From Pseudonocardia sp. (lineage in GTDB: Bacteria > Actinomycetota > Actinomycetes > Mycobacteriales > Pseudonocardiaceae), in assembly GCA_025869365.1 (NCBI GenBank), contig JAOZVV010000156.1, positions 62,001 through 126,000 on the forward strand: DNA of 64,000 nucleotides, read 5' to 3'. A program made the translations under genes and the position numbers. Positions 41,726 to 52,823 of the stretch are shown here, piece by piece; the stretch's first letter is position 1, and each line of letters starts with the position of its first letter. Under the pieces are notes generated by a model. That model saw only the letters and a list, made by a program, of their open reading frames with translations. It was not told the DNA's origin and made no database searches.

Positions 41726-42890
41726 ACCGGCCGTCGCGCACCCGCAGGCCGATCTCGATCTCCAGGCGCGCGGTGGGGTCGTCGAGCGCACCCCCGTACG
41801 CCTCGCGCAGGCCGGTGAGGCGGTAGCGGACGGTCTGCGGGTGCACGTGCAGTGCGGCCGCCGCCGCCGTGACGTCCCCGTGCGCGTCCAGCCAGGCCCG
41901 CAGGGTCTCCTCGCTGCGCGCCGCCGCGCCCGCGGGCAGGTCCCGCAGCGGCCCGAGGGCCTTGTCCTGCAGGTCCGACGCCAGGTCCGGGTCCGCCCCC
42001 AGCAACAGCTCGACGAGGTAGGCGTCCGCGTGCAGCAGCGCCTCGTCCGGCTCGCCCAGCAGCTTCGACGCGTGCAACGGCCACGCGGCCCGGGCCCGCG
42101 CCACCGAGCGGAACGTCTCCGCGACGGGTACGAGCGGGCCGAGCACCGCCCGCCGCCCCCGCAGGGCGCCCACCGCGGCGTCCAGGGCGGCGTCCAGCCC
42201 GCCGGCGCGCACCGCGGGCAGGATCGCCAGCCCCACCGGGTCCAGGTCCGCCGCGATCGCGCCGGGCACCCGCGCGGTGAGCTCCACCGCGTCCGGGACG
42301 ACGAGCGCGACCACCTTCGCCGGCACGCTCCAGCCCGCCGCCACGGCGAGCCGTTCGATCTCCGGCGCCGCCGTCGGGGGCCGCCGGGCCAGCGCCTCGA
42401 CCAGCGTGTGCCGCCGGGTCTGCACCGACCCGGCCTGCGACGCGTCCTCCTCGGCCCAGCCCGCCACGGACGCCGCGGACAGCTGCTCGACGTAGCCGAA
42501 CAGCGCCTCGGCCAGGGCGAAGATGGACTCCGGCGGCAGGTCCTTCGCCGCGCCGCTGCTGCCCAGCTCCTGCCACGCGGTGCGGGTGCCGATCTGGTAC
42601 GCGGCCTGCAGAGCGGCCAGGGTGCGTCCCTCGCGGTGCTCGACGCGTCCGAGCTCGCGGTAGATGCGGGTGTCCGGCAGGTCCGTGTCCGAGCCCAGCA
42701 GGGCGATGAACTGCTGCAACGCCACCGAGACGCCCTGGGTGATGCGCTCGCCGAACCGCCCGGTCAGCGGGCGGGCGTACTCCGGGACCTGGACGCGGAC
42801 CGCCGAGACGATCGCGTCCGTCGTCGCCACGAAGGCCGGGCGCAGCGCCGCGCCGACGCTTCCCGGTACGCGCGCCCAGGGTCGATCCAC
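41724..42890 (-). CDS. PucR/CdaR-type helix-turn-helix regulator
   Basis: C-terminal [58 protein letters not shown]. Confidence 0.92.
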   Translation of the reverse strand: MDRPWARVPGSVGAALRPAFVATTDAIVSAVRVQVPEYARPLTGRFGERITQGVSVALQQFIALLGSDTDLPDTRIYRELGRVEHREGRTLAALQAAYQIGTRTAWQELGSSGAAKDLPPESIFALAEALFGYVEQLSAASVAGWAEEDASQAGSVQTRRHTLVEALARRPPTAAPEIERLAVAAGWSVPAKVVALVVPDAVELTARVPGAIAADLDPVGLAILPAVRAGGLDAALDAAVGALRGRRAVLGPLVPVAETFRSVARARAAWPLHASKLLGEPDEALLHADAYLVELLLGADPDLASDLQDKALGPLRDLPAGAAARSEETLRAWLDAHGDVTAAAAALHVHPQTVRYRLTGLREAYGGALDDPTARLEIEIGLRVRDGR

Positions 42891-42912
42891 GCCCCCCAGC
42901 CTGCCAGGCCCG

Positions 42913-43572
42913 TCAGCTGCCGAGCACGGTGGCGACGATGCCGGCCAGGTGGGTGAGCCGCGCCAGCTCCGACGGCCGGAAACCCGGACCGCCCGGACGC
43001 CCGACGACGAGGGCCTTCGCCGGGCCCCGGGTGCCGAACGGCGCGGCCGCGATCTCGGTGTCCAGCGCGCTCCACGGATCCGGCACCCAGTGCCGGGCGG
43101 GATCGACGATCATCGCCTTGTCCAGCGGCAGCCAGGGCAGGTCGCCGGCGCGGGTCTCGGGGGCGGCCCGGCTCTCGGCGAGCCGGTAGGAGCGCCCCTG
43201 CTCCCGGACGGCGACGATCGCCCAGCCGGCCCGGAACAGCCGCGGCACCTCCTCGGCGAGCCGGTCGAGGCCGTGGTCGGGATCCGAGGCGATCTCGTCG
43301 ACCAGCTCGAGCTCGCGGTGGGTGTCCAGGCGCCCGGTGTAGGGCCGCACGGACTCGACCTGGACACCGGGCACGGACTCCGCGGCGGTGATCAGGACGT
43401 CCGGCGGCCGGCCGGAGGGGAGCTCGACGGCGAGGTCGTCGACGGCCTGCCCGTCCGTCCGCTCGACGACGTCCACGCCGAGGATGTCGGCACCGGCACC
43501 GCCGAGCGCGGTGGCGACCGCCCCCAGGATGCCCGGCTTGTCCGGGAGAACCACCCGGAGCAGGAACGACAC
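42913..43572 (-). CDS. ACT domain-containing protein
   Basis: [38 protein letters not shown]; next to gatC as in Rv3013/Rv3012c. Confidence 0.85.
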   Translation of the reverse strand: MSFLLRVVLPDKPGILGAVATALGGAGADILGVDVVERTDGQAVDDLAVELPSGRPPDVLITAAESVPGVQVESVRPYTGRLDTHRELELVDEIASDPDHGLDRLAEEVPRLFRAGWAIVAVREQGRSYRLAESRAAPETRAGDLPWLPLDKAMIVDPARHWVPDPWSALDTEIAAAPFGTRGPAKALVVGRPGGPGFRPSELARLTHLAGIVATVLGS

Positions 43573-43926
43573 GCCTCCACGCCTCCTCGTCCATCCCCGC
43601 CGTCACCTACCGTCGGCACCGGGACTTCCGGAGGACGCGCGTTCCCCACCACCGGGGAGCGCCGGCGGGGCACTGCGGGGATGATCCTGCCAAACGCCGT
43701 CGACCGACGGCACGCTGCGGCCGATCCCCGGTCCGTGGTGCGCCCAACGGCAGGACCGCCGAACCGTGTCGAGGACCGTCGGCGGCCGGGCCTAGACTGC
43801 GTGCAGGGGCCCGTCGCAGCGGGGATCGTGGCCGGTCCGGCCGTGGCAGCGGCCCCTCTCGTCCACCGAACCCGTCGTCCGCACGGACCACCCGTTCGCA
43901 CACTCTCGTTTCTCTCGAGGAGGGAC

Positions 43927-44307
43927 ATGTCCGCCGAACCCGGCACACCGTCGGCGCCCGGCTCGTCCACGGTGCCCGACCCGTCCGCGGTGTCCGACCC
44001 GTCGGCGGGGGAGGCCATCTCCCGGGACGAGGTCGCGCACCTCGCCCGGCTGGCCCGGCTGGCCGTGACCGACGAGGAGCTCGACGTCTTCGCCGGTCAG
44101 CTCGACGTCATCCTGGGCTCCGTCGCCCGGGTGGGCGAGGTCGCCGCCGAGGACATCCCGCCGACGTCGCACGCGGTCCCGCTGCAGAACGTGTTCCGGC
44201 AGGACGTCCGCCGTCCCGGGCTGAGCCAGGAGCAGGCGCTCTCGGGCGCCCCCGCAGCCGAGGAGGGCCGCTTCCGCGTCCCCCGCATCCTGGGAGAAGA
44301 AGCATGA
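43927..44307 (+). CDS. gatC: Asp-tRNA(Asn)/Glu-tRNA(Gln) amidotransferase subunit C
   Basis: [64 protein letters not shown]. Confidence 0.96.
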   Translation: MSAEPGTPSAPGSSTVPDPSAVSDPSAGEAISRDEVAHLARLARLAVTDEELDVFAGQLDVILGSVARVGEVAAEDIPPTSHAVPLQNVFRQDVRRPGLSQEQALSGAPAAEEGRFRVPRILGEEA

Positions 44308-44341
44308 GCACCGACGACGCACTCCCTCGCGCGGAGGAGAC

Positions 44342-45859
44342 ATGAGCAGCGACCTGACCCGGCTCGACGCCGCCACGCTCGCCGAGAAGATCCACTCCCG
44401 CGAGGTGTCCGCGGTCGAGGCCGCGCAGGCGCACCTGGACCGCATCGCCGCCGTCGAGGGGGACGTGCACGCGTTCCTGCACGTCGCCGGGGAGTCGGCG
44501 CTCGAGTCCGCCGCGCTGGTCGACGCCTCGATCGCCGCCGGCACCGCGCCCGCGTCCCCGCTCGCGGGTGTCCCGCTGGCGCTCAAGGACGTCTTCGCCA
44601 CGATCGACATGCCCACCACCTGCGGCTCGAGGATCCTCGAGGGCTGGCGCCCGCCGTACGACGCCACGCTCACCTCGCGGCTGCGCGCCGCCGGGATCAC
44701 GATCCTGGGCAAGACGAACATGGACGAGTTCGCGATGGGCTCCTCCACCGAGTACTCGGCCTACGGCCCCACGCACAACCCGTGGGCGCTGGACCGCATC
44801 GCCGGCGGCTCCGGCGGCGGGTCGGCGGCCGCCCTGGCCGCGTTCGAGGCCCCGCTGGCGATCGGCACGGACACGGGCGGCTCGATCCGCCAGCCCGCGG
44901 CCGTCACCGGCACCGTCGGCGTCAAGCCCACCTACGGCGGGGTCTCCCGCTACGGGCTCGTGGCCTGCGCGTCCTCGCTGGACCAGGGCGGGCCCTGCGC
45001 GCGCACGGTGCTGGACGCGGCGCTGCTGCACGAGGTCATCGCGGGGCACGACCCGCTGGACTCCACCTCGATCGACGCGCCCGTCCCGGCCGTGGTCGAG
45101 GCGGCCCGCCTGGGTGCCACCGGTGACCTGTCCGGGCTGCGCGTCGGGGTCGTCCGTGAGCTGGGCGGCGAGGGCTACCAGCCCGGCGTCCGTGCCTCCT
45201 TCGACGCGGCGTTGCGCCGGCTGGAGAAGCTGGGTGCCGAGGTCGTCGAGGTGTCCTGCCCGCACTTCGAGTACGGCCTGGCGGCGTACTACCTGATCCT
45301 GCCGAGCGAGGTGTCGTCGAACCTCGCCCGGTTCGACGCCATGCGCTACGGCCTGCGCGTGGAGAAGGGCGCGTCGGCCGAGGAGGTCATGGCGGCCACC
45401 CGCGAGGCCGGCTTCGGCCCCGAGGTCAAGCGCCGCATCATCCTCGGCACGTACGCGCTGAGCTCCGGCTACTACGACGCCTACTACGGCCAGGCGCAGA
45501 AGGTCCGCACGCTGATCAGCCGGGACTTCGCCGCGGCGTTCGCCCAGGTGGACGTGCTGGTCTCGCCCACGGCGCCCACCACGGCGTTCCCGATCGGCGA
45601 GAAGATCGACGATCCGCTGGCCATGTACCTCAACGACCTCGCGACGATCCCGACGAACCTGGCCGGCGTGGCCGGGATGTCGGTGCCGTCCGGGCTCGCG
45701 GAGGAGGACGGCCTGCCCGTCGGGTTGCAGATCATGGCGCCCGCGCTGGGCGAGGCCGTGATGTACCGCGTCGGCGCGGCGTTCGAGGCCGCCCGCAACG
45801 CGGACGAGTCCGGCCCGCTCATCGCCCGCATCCCGGAGCTGGAGGTCGCCGCCCGATGA
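44342..45859 (+). CDS. gatA: Asp-tRNA(Asn)/Glu-tRNA(Gln) amidotransferase subunit A
   Basis: [56 protein letters not shown] (amidase signature). Confidence 0.98.
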   Translation: MSSDLTRLDAATLAEKIHSREVSAVEAAQAHLDRIAAVEGDVHAFLHVAGESALESAALVDASIAAGTAPASPLAGVPLALKDVFATIDMPTTCGSRILEGWRPPYDATLTSRLRAAGITILGKTNMDEFAMGSSTEYSAYGPTHNPWALDRIAGGSGGGSAAALAAFEAPLAIGTDTGGSIRQPAAVTGTVGVKPTYGGVSRYGLVACASSLDQGGPCARTVLDAALLHEVIAGHDPLDSTSIDAPVPAVVEAARLGATGDLSGLRVGVVRELGGEGYQPGVRASFDAALRRLEKLGAEVVEVSCPHFEYGLAAYYLILPSEVSSNLARFDAMRYGLRVEKGASAEEVMAATREAGFGPEVKRRIILGTYALSSGYYDAYYGQAQKVRTLISRDFAAAFAQVDVLVSPTAPTTAFPIGEKIDDPLAMYLNDLATIPTNLAGVAGMSVPSGLAEEDGLPVGLQIMAPALGEAVMYRVGAAFEAARNADESGPLIARIPELEVAAR

Positions 45860-47355
45860 GCACTCCCACCCTGATCGAGTTCGACGACGTCGTCGCGCGC
45901 TTCGACCCGATGCTCGGGCTCGAGGTCCACGTCGAGCTGTCCACGAACACGAAGATGTTCTGCGGCTGCCCCACGGAGTTCGGCGCCGAGCCGAACACCC
46001 AGGTCTGCCCCACCTGCCTGGGCATGCCCGGCGCGCTGCCGGTCGTCAACCGCACCGCGGTGGAGTCCGCGATCCGGATCGGCCTGGCGCTGAACTGCTC
46101 GATCGCGCCCTGGGGCCGGTTCGCGCGGAAGAACTACTTCTACCCGGACATGCCGAAGAACTTCCAGACGTCCCAGTACGACGAGCCGATCGCCGTCGAC
46201 GGCTGGCTGGACGTCGAGCTGGACGACGGCACGATCGTCCGCGTGGAGATCGAGCGCGCGCACATGGAGGAGGACACCGGGAAGTCGCTGCACGTCGGCG
46301 GCGCGACCGGTCGCATCCACGGCGCCGAGTACTCCCTGCTGGACTACAACCGCGCCGGCGTCCCGCTGATCGAGATCGTCACGAAGATGATCCCGGACAC
46401 CGGGGCCCGGGCGCCCGAGGTCGCGCGCGCGTACGTCACGCAGCTCCGGGACCTGGTGAAGTCCCTCGGCGTCTCGGACGTCCGGATGGACCAGGGCTCC
46501 ATGCGCTGCGACGTGAACCTGTCGCTCTCGCCGAAGGGGTCCGGCGTGCTGGGCACCCGCAGCGAGACGAAGAACGTCAACTCGCTGCGCTCGGTCGAGC
46601 GCGCCGTGCGGTACGAGATGTCCCGGCACGCGGGCGTCCTGCTCGACGGCGGCACGGTCGTGCAGGAGACGCGGCACTTCGAGGAGCAGTCCGGCAGCAC
46701 GCGCGCGGGCCGCATCAAGGAAACCTCCGAGGACTACCGCTACTTCCCGGAGCCGGATCTGGTGCCGATCGCGCCGACGCCGGAGTGGGTCGAGGAGCTG
46801 CGCGGGACGCTGCCGGAGCTGCCGTGGGAACGCCGCAAGCGCATCTCCGCGGAGTGGGGCCTCACCGCCGAGGAGCTGCGGGACCTGGTCAACGCCGGGG
46901 CGCTGGACCTCATCGAGGCCACCGTCGCCGCGGGCGCACCGGCGGGGGAGGCCCGCTCCTGGTGGGTCGCCTACCTCACCCAGCAGGCCAACACCGCGGG
47001 CGTCCCGCTCGAGGAGCTGGCGATCACCCCGGCCCAGGTGGCCCGGGTGATCGAGCTGGTCACCTCGGGGGAGCTGAACAACAAGCTCGCCCGCCAGGTC
47101 GTCGACGGCGTGCTCGCCGGCGAGGGCTCGCCGGACGAGGTCGTCGAGTCCCGGGGCCTCAAGGTCGTCTCGGACGACGGCGCCCTGATCGCGGCGGTGG
47201 ACGAGGCCCTCGCAGCCCAGCCGGACGTGGCCGAGAAGATCCGGGGCGGCAAGGTGGCGGCCGCGGGCGCGATCGTGGGCGCGGTCATGAAGGCCACGAA
47301 GGGCCAGGCGGACGCGAAGCGGGTCCGCGAGTTGATCATCGAACGATGCGGCTGA
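45856..47355 (+). CDS. gatB: Asp-tRNA(Asn)/Glu-tRNA(Gln) amidotransferase subunit B
   Basis: [61 protein letters not shown]. Confidence 0.98.
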   Translation: MSTPTLIEFDDVVARFDPMLGLEVHVELSTNTKMFCGCPTEFGAEPNTQVCPTCLGMPGALPVVNRTAVESAIRIGLALNCSIAPWGRFARKNYFYPDMPKNFQTSQYDEPIAVDGWLDVELDDGTIVRVEIERAHMEEDTGKSLHVGGATGRIHGAEYSLLDYNRAGVPLIEIVTKMIPDTGARAPEVARAYVTQLRDLVKSLGVSDVRMDQGSMRCDVNLSLSPKGSGVLGTRSETKNVNSLRSVERAVRYEMSRHAGVLLDGGTVVQETRHFEEQSGSTRAGRIKETSEDYRYFPEPDLVPIAPTPEWVEELRGTLPELPWERRKRISAEWGLTAEELRDLVNAGALDLIEATVAAGAPAGEARSWWVAYLTQQANTAGVPLEELAITPAQVARVIELVTSGELNNKLARQVVDGVLAGEGSPDEVVESRGLKVVSDDGALIAAVDEALAAQPDVAEKIRGGKVAAAGAIVGAVMKATKGQADAKRVRELIIERCG

Positions 47356-47370
47356 GTCGACCGGGGCCGT

Positions 47371-47418
47371 GATCCGGGGGCGGGAACGGCGTCCGACGTC
47401 GTTCCCGGCCCCCGGATC
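47371..47418. terminator. stem-loop between gatB and convergent GNAT
   Basis: GATCCGGGGGCGGGAACG ... CGTTCCCGGCCCCCGGATC (one bulge). Confidence 0.7.
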
Positions 47419-47422
47419 GTGA

Positions 47423-47956
47423 TCATGCCGGCGGGGCCGGACGGATCATGGCGGCGCGCGGCCAGGCGTCCAGGCCGTGCTCGGCCTCCCGTCGGCGGAG
47501 GGCCCGCAGCTCGGGCCCGGGATCGTCGAGGTACCGGAAGCCGAGCCGCTCGTAGTAGGGCCCGTTCCACGGCACGTCCACGAAGGTCGTCAACGTGACG
47601 GCAGGGCCCCGTGCGGCCGCCCACTCCAGGACCCGCCTGACGAGCCGGCGACCGTGCCCGGCACCGGCGTGGTCCGGGTGCACGGACACCTGTTCGACGT
47701 GCCCGTTCCCGTCGACGACGTCCGCGAGCACGTAGCCGGCCACCTCGCCGCCGGTCGTGGTCACCCAGGCCCGGCCGGCTCCGGCGTACTCGCGCAGCTC
47801 GGCGAGCGAGGCGGGCTCGTCCTCGGCGACGAGGTCCATGCCGAGCGGCCGGAACGACTCCCCGGCCGCGTTCTCGATCTCCCGCAGCCTGGGCAGGTCG
47901 GCCTCGACCGCGGCCCGCAGCACGGGCCGAGCGGAGCGACACGGGCCGGGCACCAC
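47423..47956 (-). CDS. GNAT family N-acetyltransferase
   Basis: VTTTGGEVAGYVLADVVDGNGHVEQVSVHPDHAGAGHGRRLVRRVLEWA. Confidence 0.9.
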   Translation of the reverse strand: MVPGPCRSARPVLRAAVEADLPRLREIENAAGESFRPLGMDLVAEDEPASLAELREYAGAGRAWVTTTGGEVAGYVLADVVDGNGHVEQVSVHPDHAGAGHGRRLVRRVLEWAAARGPAVTLTTFVDVPWNGPYYERLGFRYLDDPGPELRALRRREAEHGLDAWPRAAMIRPAPPA

Positions 47957-48015
47957 GTCACGCTAGGTCCGGTGTCGGGGGCCGGCCAGCGAATTCCGGC
48001 CGGGCACGGGCGGCG

Positions 48016-49179
48016 TCAGCTGCGCGACTCGCCCCCGCCGCTCGGCGGCTGGATCCGGATCACCCGGTCGTCGCTCGGCACCGGCTTGCCGCCGTCCTTG
48101 TTGACCGTCCCCAGCCACAGCAGGCCGTCGGAGGCGGGTGCGGCGGCGCCCAGGCGGCCGTAGACCCCTGACAGCATGGTCTCGGGCTTCCCGGTGAAGG
48201 TCCCGTCAGGGGCCGGGCGGAGCACCGAGATCGCGGCCCCGCCCGTCAGGGTCACGACGATCACCCCGGGCTGGGCCATGCAGCCCGCCACCCCGGGCCG
48301 GTCCGGCCAGGTCCAGGCAGGGGTCGTCAGCGCGCCGGGCGTGACCCGCTGCAGGACGTCCTGGGTGCTCGTCCGGTCCGTCACCCACACCGACTGCGTC
48401 GCCGGGTCCACGCAGATCCCGCCCGGCGCCCGCAGCCCGGAGCTGAGCACGGCCGAGGCGTTCCCGGTCGACGGCCGGCCCAGCGTGTCGATCTTCAGCA
48501 CCTTGCCGGCCAGGGACGCCGCGCCGGGTGCGGGATCCCCGGCCGCCCCCGTCGCGACGAGCAACGACCGGTCGACGTCGACGGCGATCGCGCCCCGGTT
48601 CCCGGACGGCCCGCGCGGGATCCCCGTCAGCACCGGCTTGGGGGGTTCGTTCGGCGCGAGCCGCAGTACCCGGTTGTCCTCCGGCGTCGTCGCGTAGGCG
48701 TAGACGAGCTGGTCCTCGTCGTAGGTGGGGGAGAGCACGAGCCCGGTGAGCCCGCCGCCGCCGTCGGCGTCGACCGGCACGGTCGTCACCAGCACCGGGT
48801 CCAGGCCGCGGCGCACCCGGAGCACCCGGCCCGTGGTGCGCTCGGCGACCAGGGCGGACTGCCCGTCCGGCAGCACGGCGATCGCGCCGATCGGGTTCAG
48901 GCACGTCGCGACGACCTGAGGGTCCGAGTCGACGCAGCCCGTCGGCTCCGCGTCCCCGCCGCGCTGCTCCGAGCCGGTGTCGCCCGAGTCGCCCTGCTCG
49001 CCGGCGCCCGGCGGCTGCTGCACCGAGGGCGGGCCCCCGAGCTCGCCCTGGCCCTCGGTCTTCTCCGTCCAGTCCCGCGGGTTGTCGTCCGGGAAGGTCG
49101 CGCAGCCCGCGAGCAGCGCACCGAGGACCCCGACCGCGAACACGGCGCGTGCCGCGCGGGCCCCCCGGAGTGATCGCAC
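48016..49179 (-). CDS. PQQ-dependent sugar dehydrogenase-like lipoprotein (beta-propeller)
   Basis: Lipobox VLGALLAGCATF; GGGGLTGLVLSPTYDEDQLVYAYATTPEDNRVLRL; IPRGPSGNRGAIAVD. Confidence 0.8.
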   Translation of the reverse strand: MRSLRGARAARAVFAVGVLGALLAGCATFPDDNPRDWTEKTEGQGELGGPPSVQQPPGAGEQGDSGDTGSEQRGGDAEPTGCVDSDPQVVATCLNPIGAIAVLPDGQSALVAERTTGRVLRVRRGLDPVLVTTVPVDADGGGGLTGLVLSPTYDEDQLVYAYATTPEDNRVLRLAPNEPPKPVLTGIPRGPSGNRGAIAVDVDRSLLVATGAAGDPAPGAASLAGKVLKIDTLGRPSTGNASAVLSSGLRAPGGICVDPATQSVWVTDRTSTQDVLQRVTPGALTTPAWTWPDRPGVAGCMAQPGVIVVTLTGGAAISVLRPAPDGTFTGKPETMLSGVYGRLGAAAPASDGLLWLGTVNKDGGKPVPSDDRVIRIQPPSGGGESRS

Positions 49180-49235
49180 GGAATCAGGCTAGGCGGCCGC
49201 AGGTGATCCTCCGGTGAGCAGGCTACGGTCGCGGC

Positions 49236-50153
49236 ATGAGTTCGATCGTGGCCCTCGTCCCTCACGACGAGGGCATCCGGTTCCTCGCCGACGTCCCCGG
49301 CGTCCGCGCCGTGCGCTACGACCCGGAGGCGGAGCTCCCCGCCGAGGCCGCGGACGCCGAGGTCCTCGTCTCGCCGTTCCTGGCGCGCGGGGACGTCGTC
49401 CGGATCACCGACAAGCTCCCGGCGCTGAAGCTGGTCCAGCTGCTCACGGCCGGCGCCGAGGCCTGGATCGACCGCCTCCCGGAGGGGGTCGCGCTCTCCG
49501 ACGGCAAGGGTGCCCACGGCGGCGCGACGGCGGAGTGGATCGTCTCCGTGCTGCTCGCGGTGTACCGGGAGCTGCCCGGGTTCATCCGGTCCCAGGAGCG
49601 CGCCGAGTGGGACCAGCACTCGACGGACGAGCTCGCCGGCAAGCGCGTGCTGATCATCGGAGCCGGGGACGTCGCGGAGCACACGGTCCGCAGGCTCACC
49701 CCGTTCGAGGTCACGACGACGCTGGTCGGCCGCACCGCCCGCGAGGGGGTCCACGGCATCGACGAGGTGCTGGACCTGCTCCCGCGGCACGACGCCTGCG
49801 TGGTGATCATCCCGCTGACGGAGGCGACGCGTGGCCTGGTGGACGCCGAGTTCCTCGCCGCCATGCCGGACGGCGCCGTGCTGGTCAACGGGGCGCGGGG
49901 CCCCGTCGCGGACACCGCCGCGCTCACCGCGGAGCTGGTGAGCGGCCGGCTCCGCGCCGCGGTCGACGTCACGGATCCCGAGCCGCTGCCCGCGGACCAC
50001 CCGCTCTGGAAGGCGCCGGGCCTGCTGCTCACCCCGCACGTCGGCGGGAGCGTGCCGGGTGCGCTCCGCCGGGCCTACGGCGTCGCGGCCGAGCAGATCG
50101 CGGCCTACGCGCGCGGCGAGGAGCCGCCCAACCTCGTCGTCGACGGCTACTGA
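49236..50153 (+). CDS. D-2-hydroxyacid dehydrogenase
   Basis: GKRVLIIGAGDVAEHTVRRLTPFEVTTTLVGRT; VVIIPLTEATRGLVDAEFLAAMPDGAVLVNGARGPVADTAAL; DVTDPEPLPADHPLWKAPGLLLTPHVGG. Confidence 0.93.
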   Translation: MSSIVALVPHDEGIRFLADVPGVRAVRYDPEAELPAEAADAEVLVSPFLARGDVVRITDKLPALKLVQLLTAGAEAWIDRLPEGVALSDGKGAHGGATAEWIVSVLLAVYRELPGFIRSQERAEWDQHSTDELAGKRVLIIGAGDVAEHTVRRLTPFEVTTTLVGRTAREGVHGIDEVLDLLPRHDACVVIIPLTEATRGLVDAEFLAAMPDGAVLVNGARGPVADTAALTAELVSGRLRAAVDVTDPEPLPADHPLWKAPGLLLTPHVGGSVPGALRRAYGVAAEQIAAYARGEEPPNLVVDGY

Positions 50154-50220
50154 GTCGTTATCCGAAACGCCATGGCTGCACTGGTGATGCCTTTGACCTG
50201 CACGTTAGCGGCTTTGTAGA

Positions 50221-51360
50221 TCATCCGGGCCGTCCCTGGGCCGTGGGAGACGTCGCAGAGTCGCTCGACCACGCCGCATCGACGGCCTTGCGGGTCCGAC
50301 TCTCCGACCCTGGGACGAGGTGGCCGTACACCCGAATGACCATCGTCGCGTTGTCGTGGCCGAGACGCTCGGCAACCGCGACGACCGATTCGCCGGCTGC
50401 GAGAAGTACGGACGCGTAGTGATGACGGAGCGAATGCGTGGTCGTGTCGGCCGGGAACGTCGATCCCTCGGCGGCGGCCAGCTTCTGTGCGGCCGACGAG
50501 AGCACAGTGCCGTAGTACCCGTGGGCATACGGCTGGCCGTTGTTGCCCGAGAAGATCGATCCGTCCTGCAGCGGCGGGAAACGAGCGATGTGCGCGGACA
50601 GCTCGTCAGCGACGACCTGCGGGAGCGGGATCGTTCGACGCGATCGGGGAGTCTTGGGCTCCACTCGCTCGCGTGTCCCCTCGGCCAGCTGGTGCTCGAC
50701 CCGGACGGAGCGGCCAAGGAAGCCCACGTCATGCACACGCAACGCCAGTAGCTCGCCGAGCCGGAGGCCAAGGCCAGCTTGCGCGATGACCATCGCCCGG
50801 TTGCGGGCGGGCACGGCGGCAGCAAGCTCCCGAACTTGCGCCACAGTCAGAGGCACCAGCCGGGGCTGCTCACTGCGCGGGAGCGATATTCGGACGACCG
50901 GGGACGATGCAATGACCCGGTCCAGCACTGCCGCGGCGAAGATGGCCTTGAGCACCGTGACAACGGCCGCGGTACTGGACGGGGCGAGCGACTTTGACAG
51001 CTCGCCAGCCCAGGCCTGCACATCGCTCGGTCGGACAGAGACGAGCCGCTGGCTTCCGAGCGCGGTGCCCTCGAGGTGCGTTCTGATCTGCGCGTCGACC
51101 CGGCGGCGGGTGGTGGCTCGGTACGGCCGCGCCGCGGCCCACTGTCGCGCGTACTCCACAACGGTGGTGCGATCCGTCGGGTCAACCCACGCGCCGCGAT
51201 GTACGGCGGATTCCAGTTCGACGAGCCGGCGCTGCGCAACGGCCTTGACGTCGAAGCTGCCGCCGTCCTTCTCGCGACCGTCAACGCTGTAGCGAACCTG
51301 CCAGCGCCGGCCTTTGCCCTTGCGGGCCGGATCCTTCCAGCGGTCGCGGATGTGGCCCAT
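50221..51360 (-). CDS. tyrosine recombinase / site-specific integrase
   Basis: IAQAGLGLRLGELLALRVHDVGF; TTHSLRHHYASVLLAAGESVVAVAERLGHDNATMVIRVYGHLVP. Confidence 0.97.
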   Translation of the reverse strand: MGHIRDRWKDPARKGKGRRWQVRYSVDGREKDGGSFDVKAVAQRRLVELESAVHRGAWVDPTDRTTVVEYARQWAAARPYRATTRRRVDAQIRTHLEGTALGSQRLVSVRPSDVQAWAGELSKSLAPSSTAAVVTVLKAIFAAAVLDRVIASSPVVRISLPRSEQPRLVPLTVAQVRELAAAVPARNRAMVIAQAGLGLRLGELLALRVHDVGFLGRSVRVEHQLAEGTRERVEPKTPRSRRTIPLPQVVADELSAHIARFPPLQDGSIFSGNNGQPYAHGYYGTVLSSAAQKLAAAEGSTFPADTTTHSLRHHYASVLLAAGESVVAVAERLGHDNATMVIRVYGHLVPGSESRTRKAVDAAWSSDSATSPTAQGRPG

Positions 51361-51363
51361 GGA

Positions 51364-51993
51364 TCAGGCCTCGACGCTGGGGAGTTCGACACCGAGCTCG
51401 CGGGCACGGTCGACCACGTACTGAGGCACGGGCGGCTGCTTGGCGCCTGCCTTACGGATGTCCTGCAGAACGTCTACCAGCGAGTCAAGGGAGCGTCGAT
51501 GTAGGTCGTCGGTCGCCTGCTGGTCACGCTCGGCGCTGCCACGGGCGACGCGGACGCGCTGGGTCAGGTTGCGGCAGGCCTCGGAGAACTCGGCTCCGTA
51601 GTTGATGATCTGCGCTGCGCTGTCGTAGCTCGCGTGCCCCGGTTCGTCGTCGAGCGTTGCGGCTCCGATTAGCCACAACAGAGCAGACCAGGCATCAGGC
51701 TCGACTCCGTCGGCAACGGGGACTGTCTCGACAGCCCGAGGATCGGCGATCAAGGCTGTAGGCGGGACGTCGAGCGCGACCGCCAACGCCATGAGGTCCC
51801 CAACGGAGAGCGACTCTCGGAGGTTCTTCTCGAGCTTGGCCACCGTGGAACGGCTCCAGCCTGGCCGTAGCTCAGCCATCCGGAACCCAAGGTCTACCTG
51901 GCTCATTCCGACGGCTTTACGCAGTTCTGCAACCCGCCGAGCGAGGAGTCGCGTGATGGCGTCGGCGCGTTCCGGTGTCTTGGGATGTTCCAC
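51364..51993 (-). CDS. XRE family HTH repressor-like protein
   Basis: RRVAELRKAVGMSQVDLGFRMAELRPGWSRSTVAKLEKNLRESLSVGDLMALAVALDVPPTALI; GTG start at 51993 (ORF open to 52041). Confidence 0.88.
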   Translation of the reverse strand: MEHPKTPERADAITRLLARRVAELRKAVGMSQVDLGFRMAELRPGWSRSTVAKLEKNLRESLSVGDLMALAVALDVPPTALIADPRAVETVPVADGVEPDAWSALLWLIGAATLDDEPGHASYDSAAQIINYGAEFSEACRNLTQRVRVARGSAERDQQATDDLHRRSLDSLVDVLQDIRKAGAKQPPVPQYVVDRARELGVELPSVEA

Positions 51994-52001
51994 AAGGGAA
52001 C
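51987..52001. promoter_or_regulatory. dyad GTTCC-ACAAG-GGAAC, candidate repressor operator
   Basis: 15-bp dyad at the XRE 5' end; matches GTTCY-N5-RGAAC. Confidence 0.6.
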
Positions 52002-52065
52002 ACGATAGTGCCGCGTTGACTTTCGGGCAACCCCGATGCACTCTGGGATCAAGCGGGACAAAAAT

Positions 52066-52080
52066 GTTCTGCGATAGAAC
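52066..52080. promoter_or_regulatory. dyad GTTCT-GCGAT-AGAAC, candidate repressor operator
   Basis: Second copy of GTTCY-N5-RGAAC, upstream of the excisionase ATG. Confidence 0.6.
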
Positions 52081-52094
52081 CGACCGGAGGGGTC

Positions 52095-52286
52095 ATGTCC
52101 GAGCTGGACTTGATGAAGCCCGAGCAGCTCGCGGCCGAGTGGCAGGTGTCGCCGAAGACGCTGGCCAACCAGCGGTCGCGCCGCGAGGGGCCGCCGTACC
52201 TGCGCGTGATGGGGTCGATCCGCTACTCGCGGCGCGCGGTTAATGAGTGGCTGACTGCCCAGCAGCAGACGTCGGGGGCTGCGTGA
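52095..52286 (+). CDS. excisionase / MerR-like HTH_17 DNA-binding protein
   Basis: MSELDLMKPEQLAAEWQVSPKTLANQRSRREGPPYLRVMGSIRYSRRAVNEWL. Confidence 0.9.
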   Translation: MSELDLMKPEQLAAEWQVSPKTLANQRSRREGPPYLRVMGSIRYSRRAVNEWLTAQQQTSGAA

Positions 52287-52287
52287 G

Positions 52288-52566
52288 ATGAGCCCAGAAA
52301 GAAACGGGCCGCCCTCCGAAAGACGACCCGCTCCGCGTTCCTACCAGCCTGCCGGCGACCACTCCGACGTCCGCGATTCTAGCAGCGTCCGGGCGGTCTA
52401 CCTGGCTCCTGACGGTCGGCGGACCTGGACAGCGGCGTTCGTGCAGAACTGCCCGCGCTGCTCCGCGGCGCACATCCACCGCCTGCCCGACGGCTACGGC
52501 TGGCGCCGCCCGGTGTGTGGCGTCAAGTACTGGCTCGCGGTCGACGAGCTGGCGGTGGCGGCGTGA
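52288..52566 (+). CDS. small CxxC-containing hypothetical protein
   Basis: NCPRCSAAHIHRLPDGYGWRRPVCG; tightly packed in the plus-strand operon. Confidence 0.65.
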   Translation: MSPERNGPPSERRPAPRSYQPAGDHSDVRDSSSVRAVYLAPDGRRTWTAAFVQNCPRCSAAHIHRLPDGYGWRRPVCGVKYWLAVDELAVAA

Positions 52567-52823
52567 TCACCGCAACGGGGATCCAGCCCGGGCCGCTGAC
52601 CGACCAGTTCGGCCGCTCACCCCTTCACGGCCTCCGCAACGTCCAGCAGGCCCGCGATAGGGCTTGGGCCGCCAACAGGCTCGCAGGCGTGCCCATGCTG
52701 CAGGTGCGGGCCATCGCCGCGGCCGACCCGGGACAGCTGCCGGACATCGGCGTCGCGGGGCCTACACAGTGGTCGGCGCTGATCGCCGAGGCTCGTCGGC
52801 TCGTGGCGATCGAGGCGACATGA
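52563..52823 (+). CDS. hypothetical protein
   Basis: GTG start overlaps the preceding stop; ends overlapping the primase ATG. Confidence 0.6.
   Translation: MITATGIQPGPLTDQFGRSPLHGLRNVQQARDRAWAANRLAGVPMLQVRAIAAADPGQLPDIGVAGPTQWSALIAEARRLVAIEAT

Noticed and set aside
51987-52080. LexA/SOS boxes
   Set aside because: Half-sites are GTTC...GAAC, opposite in polarity to the actinobacterial LexA consensus GAAC-N4-GTTC.
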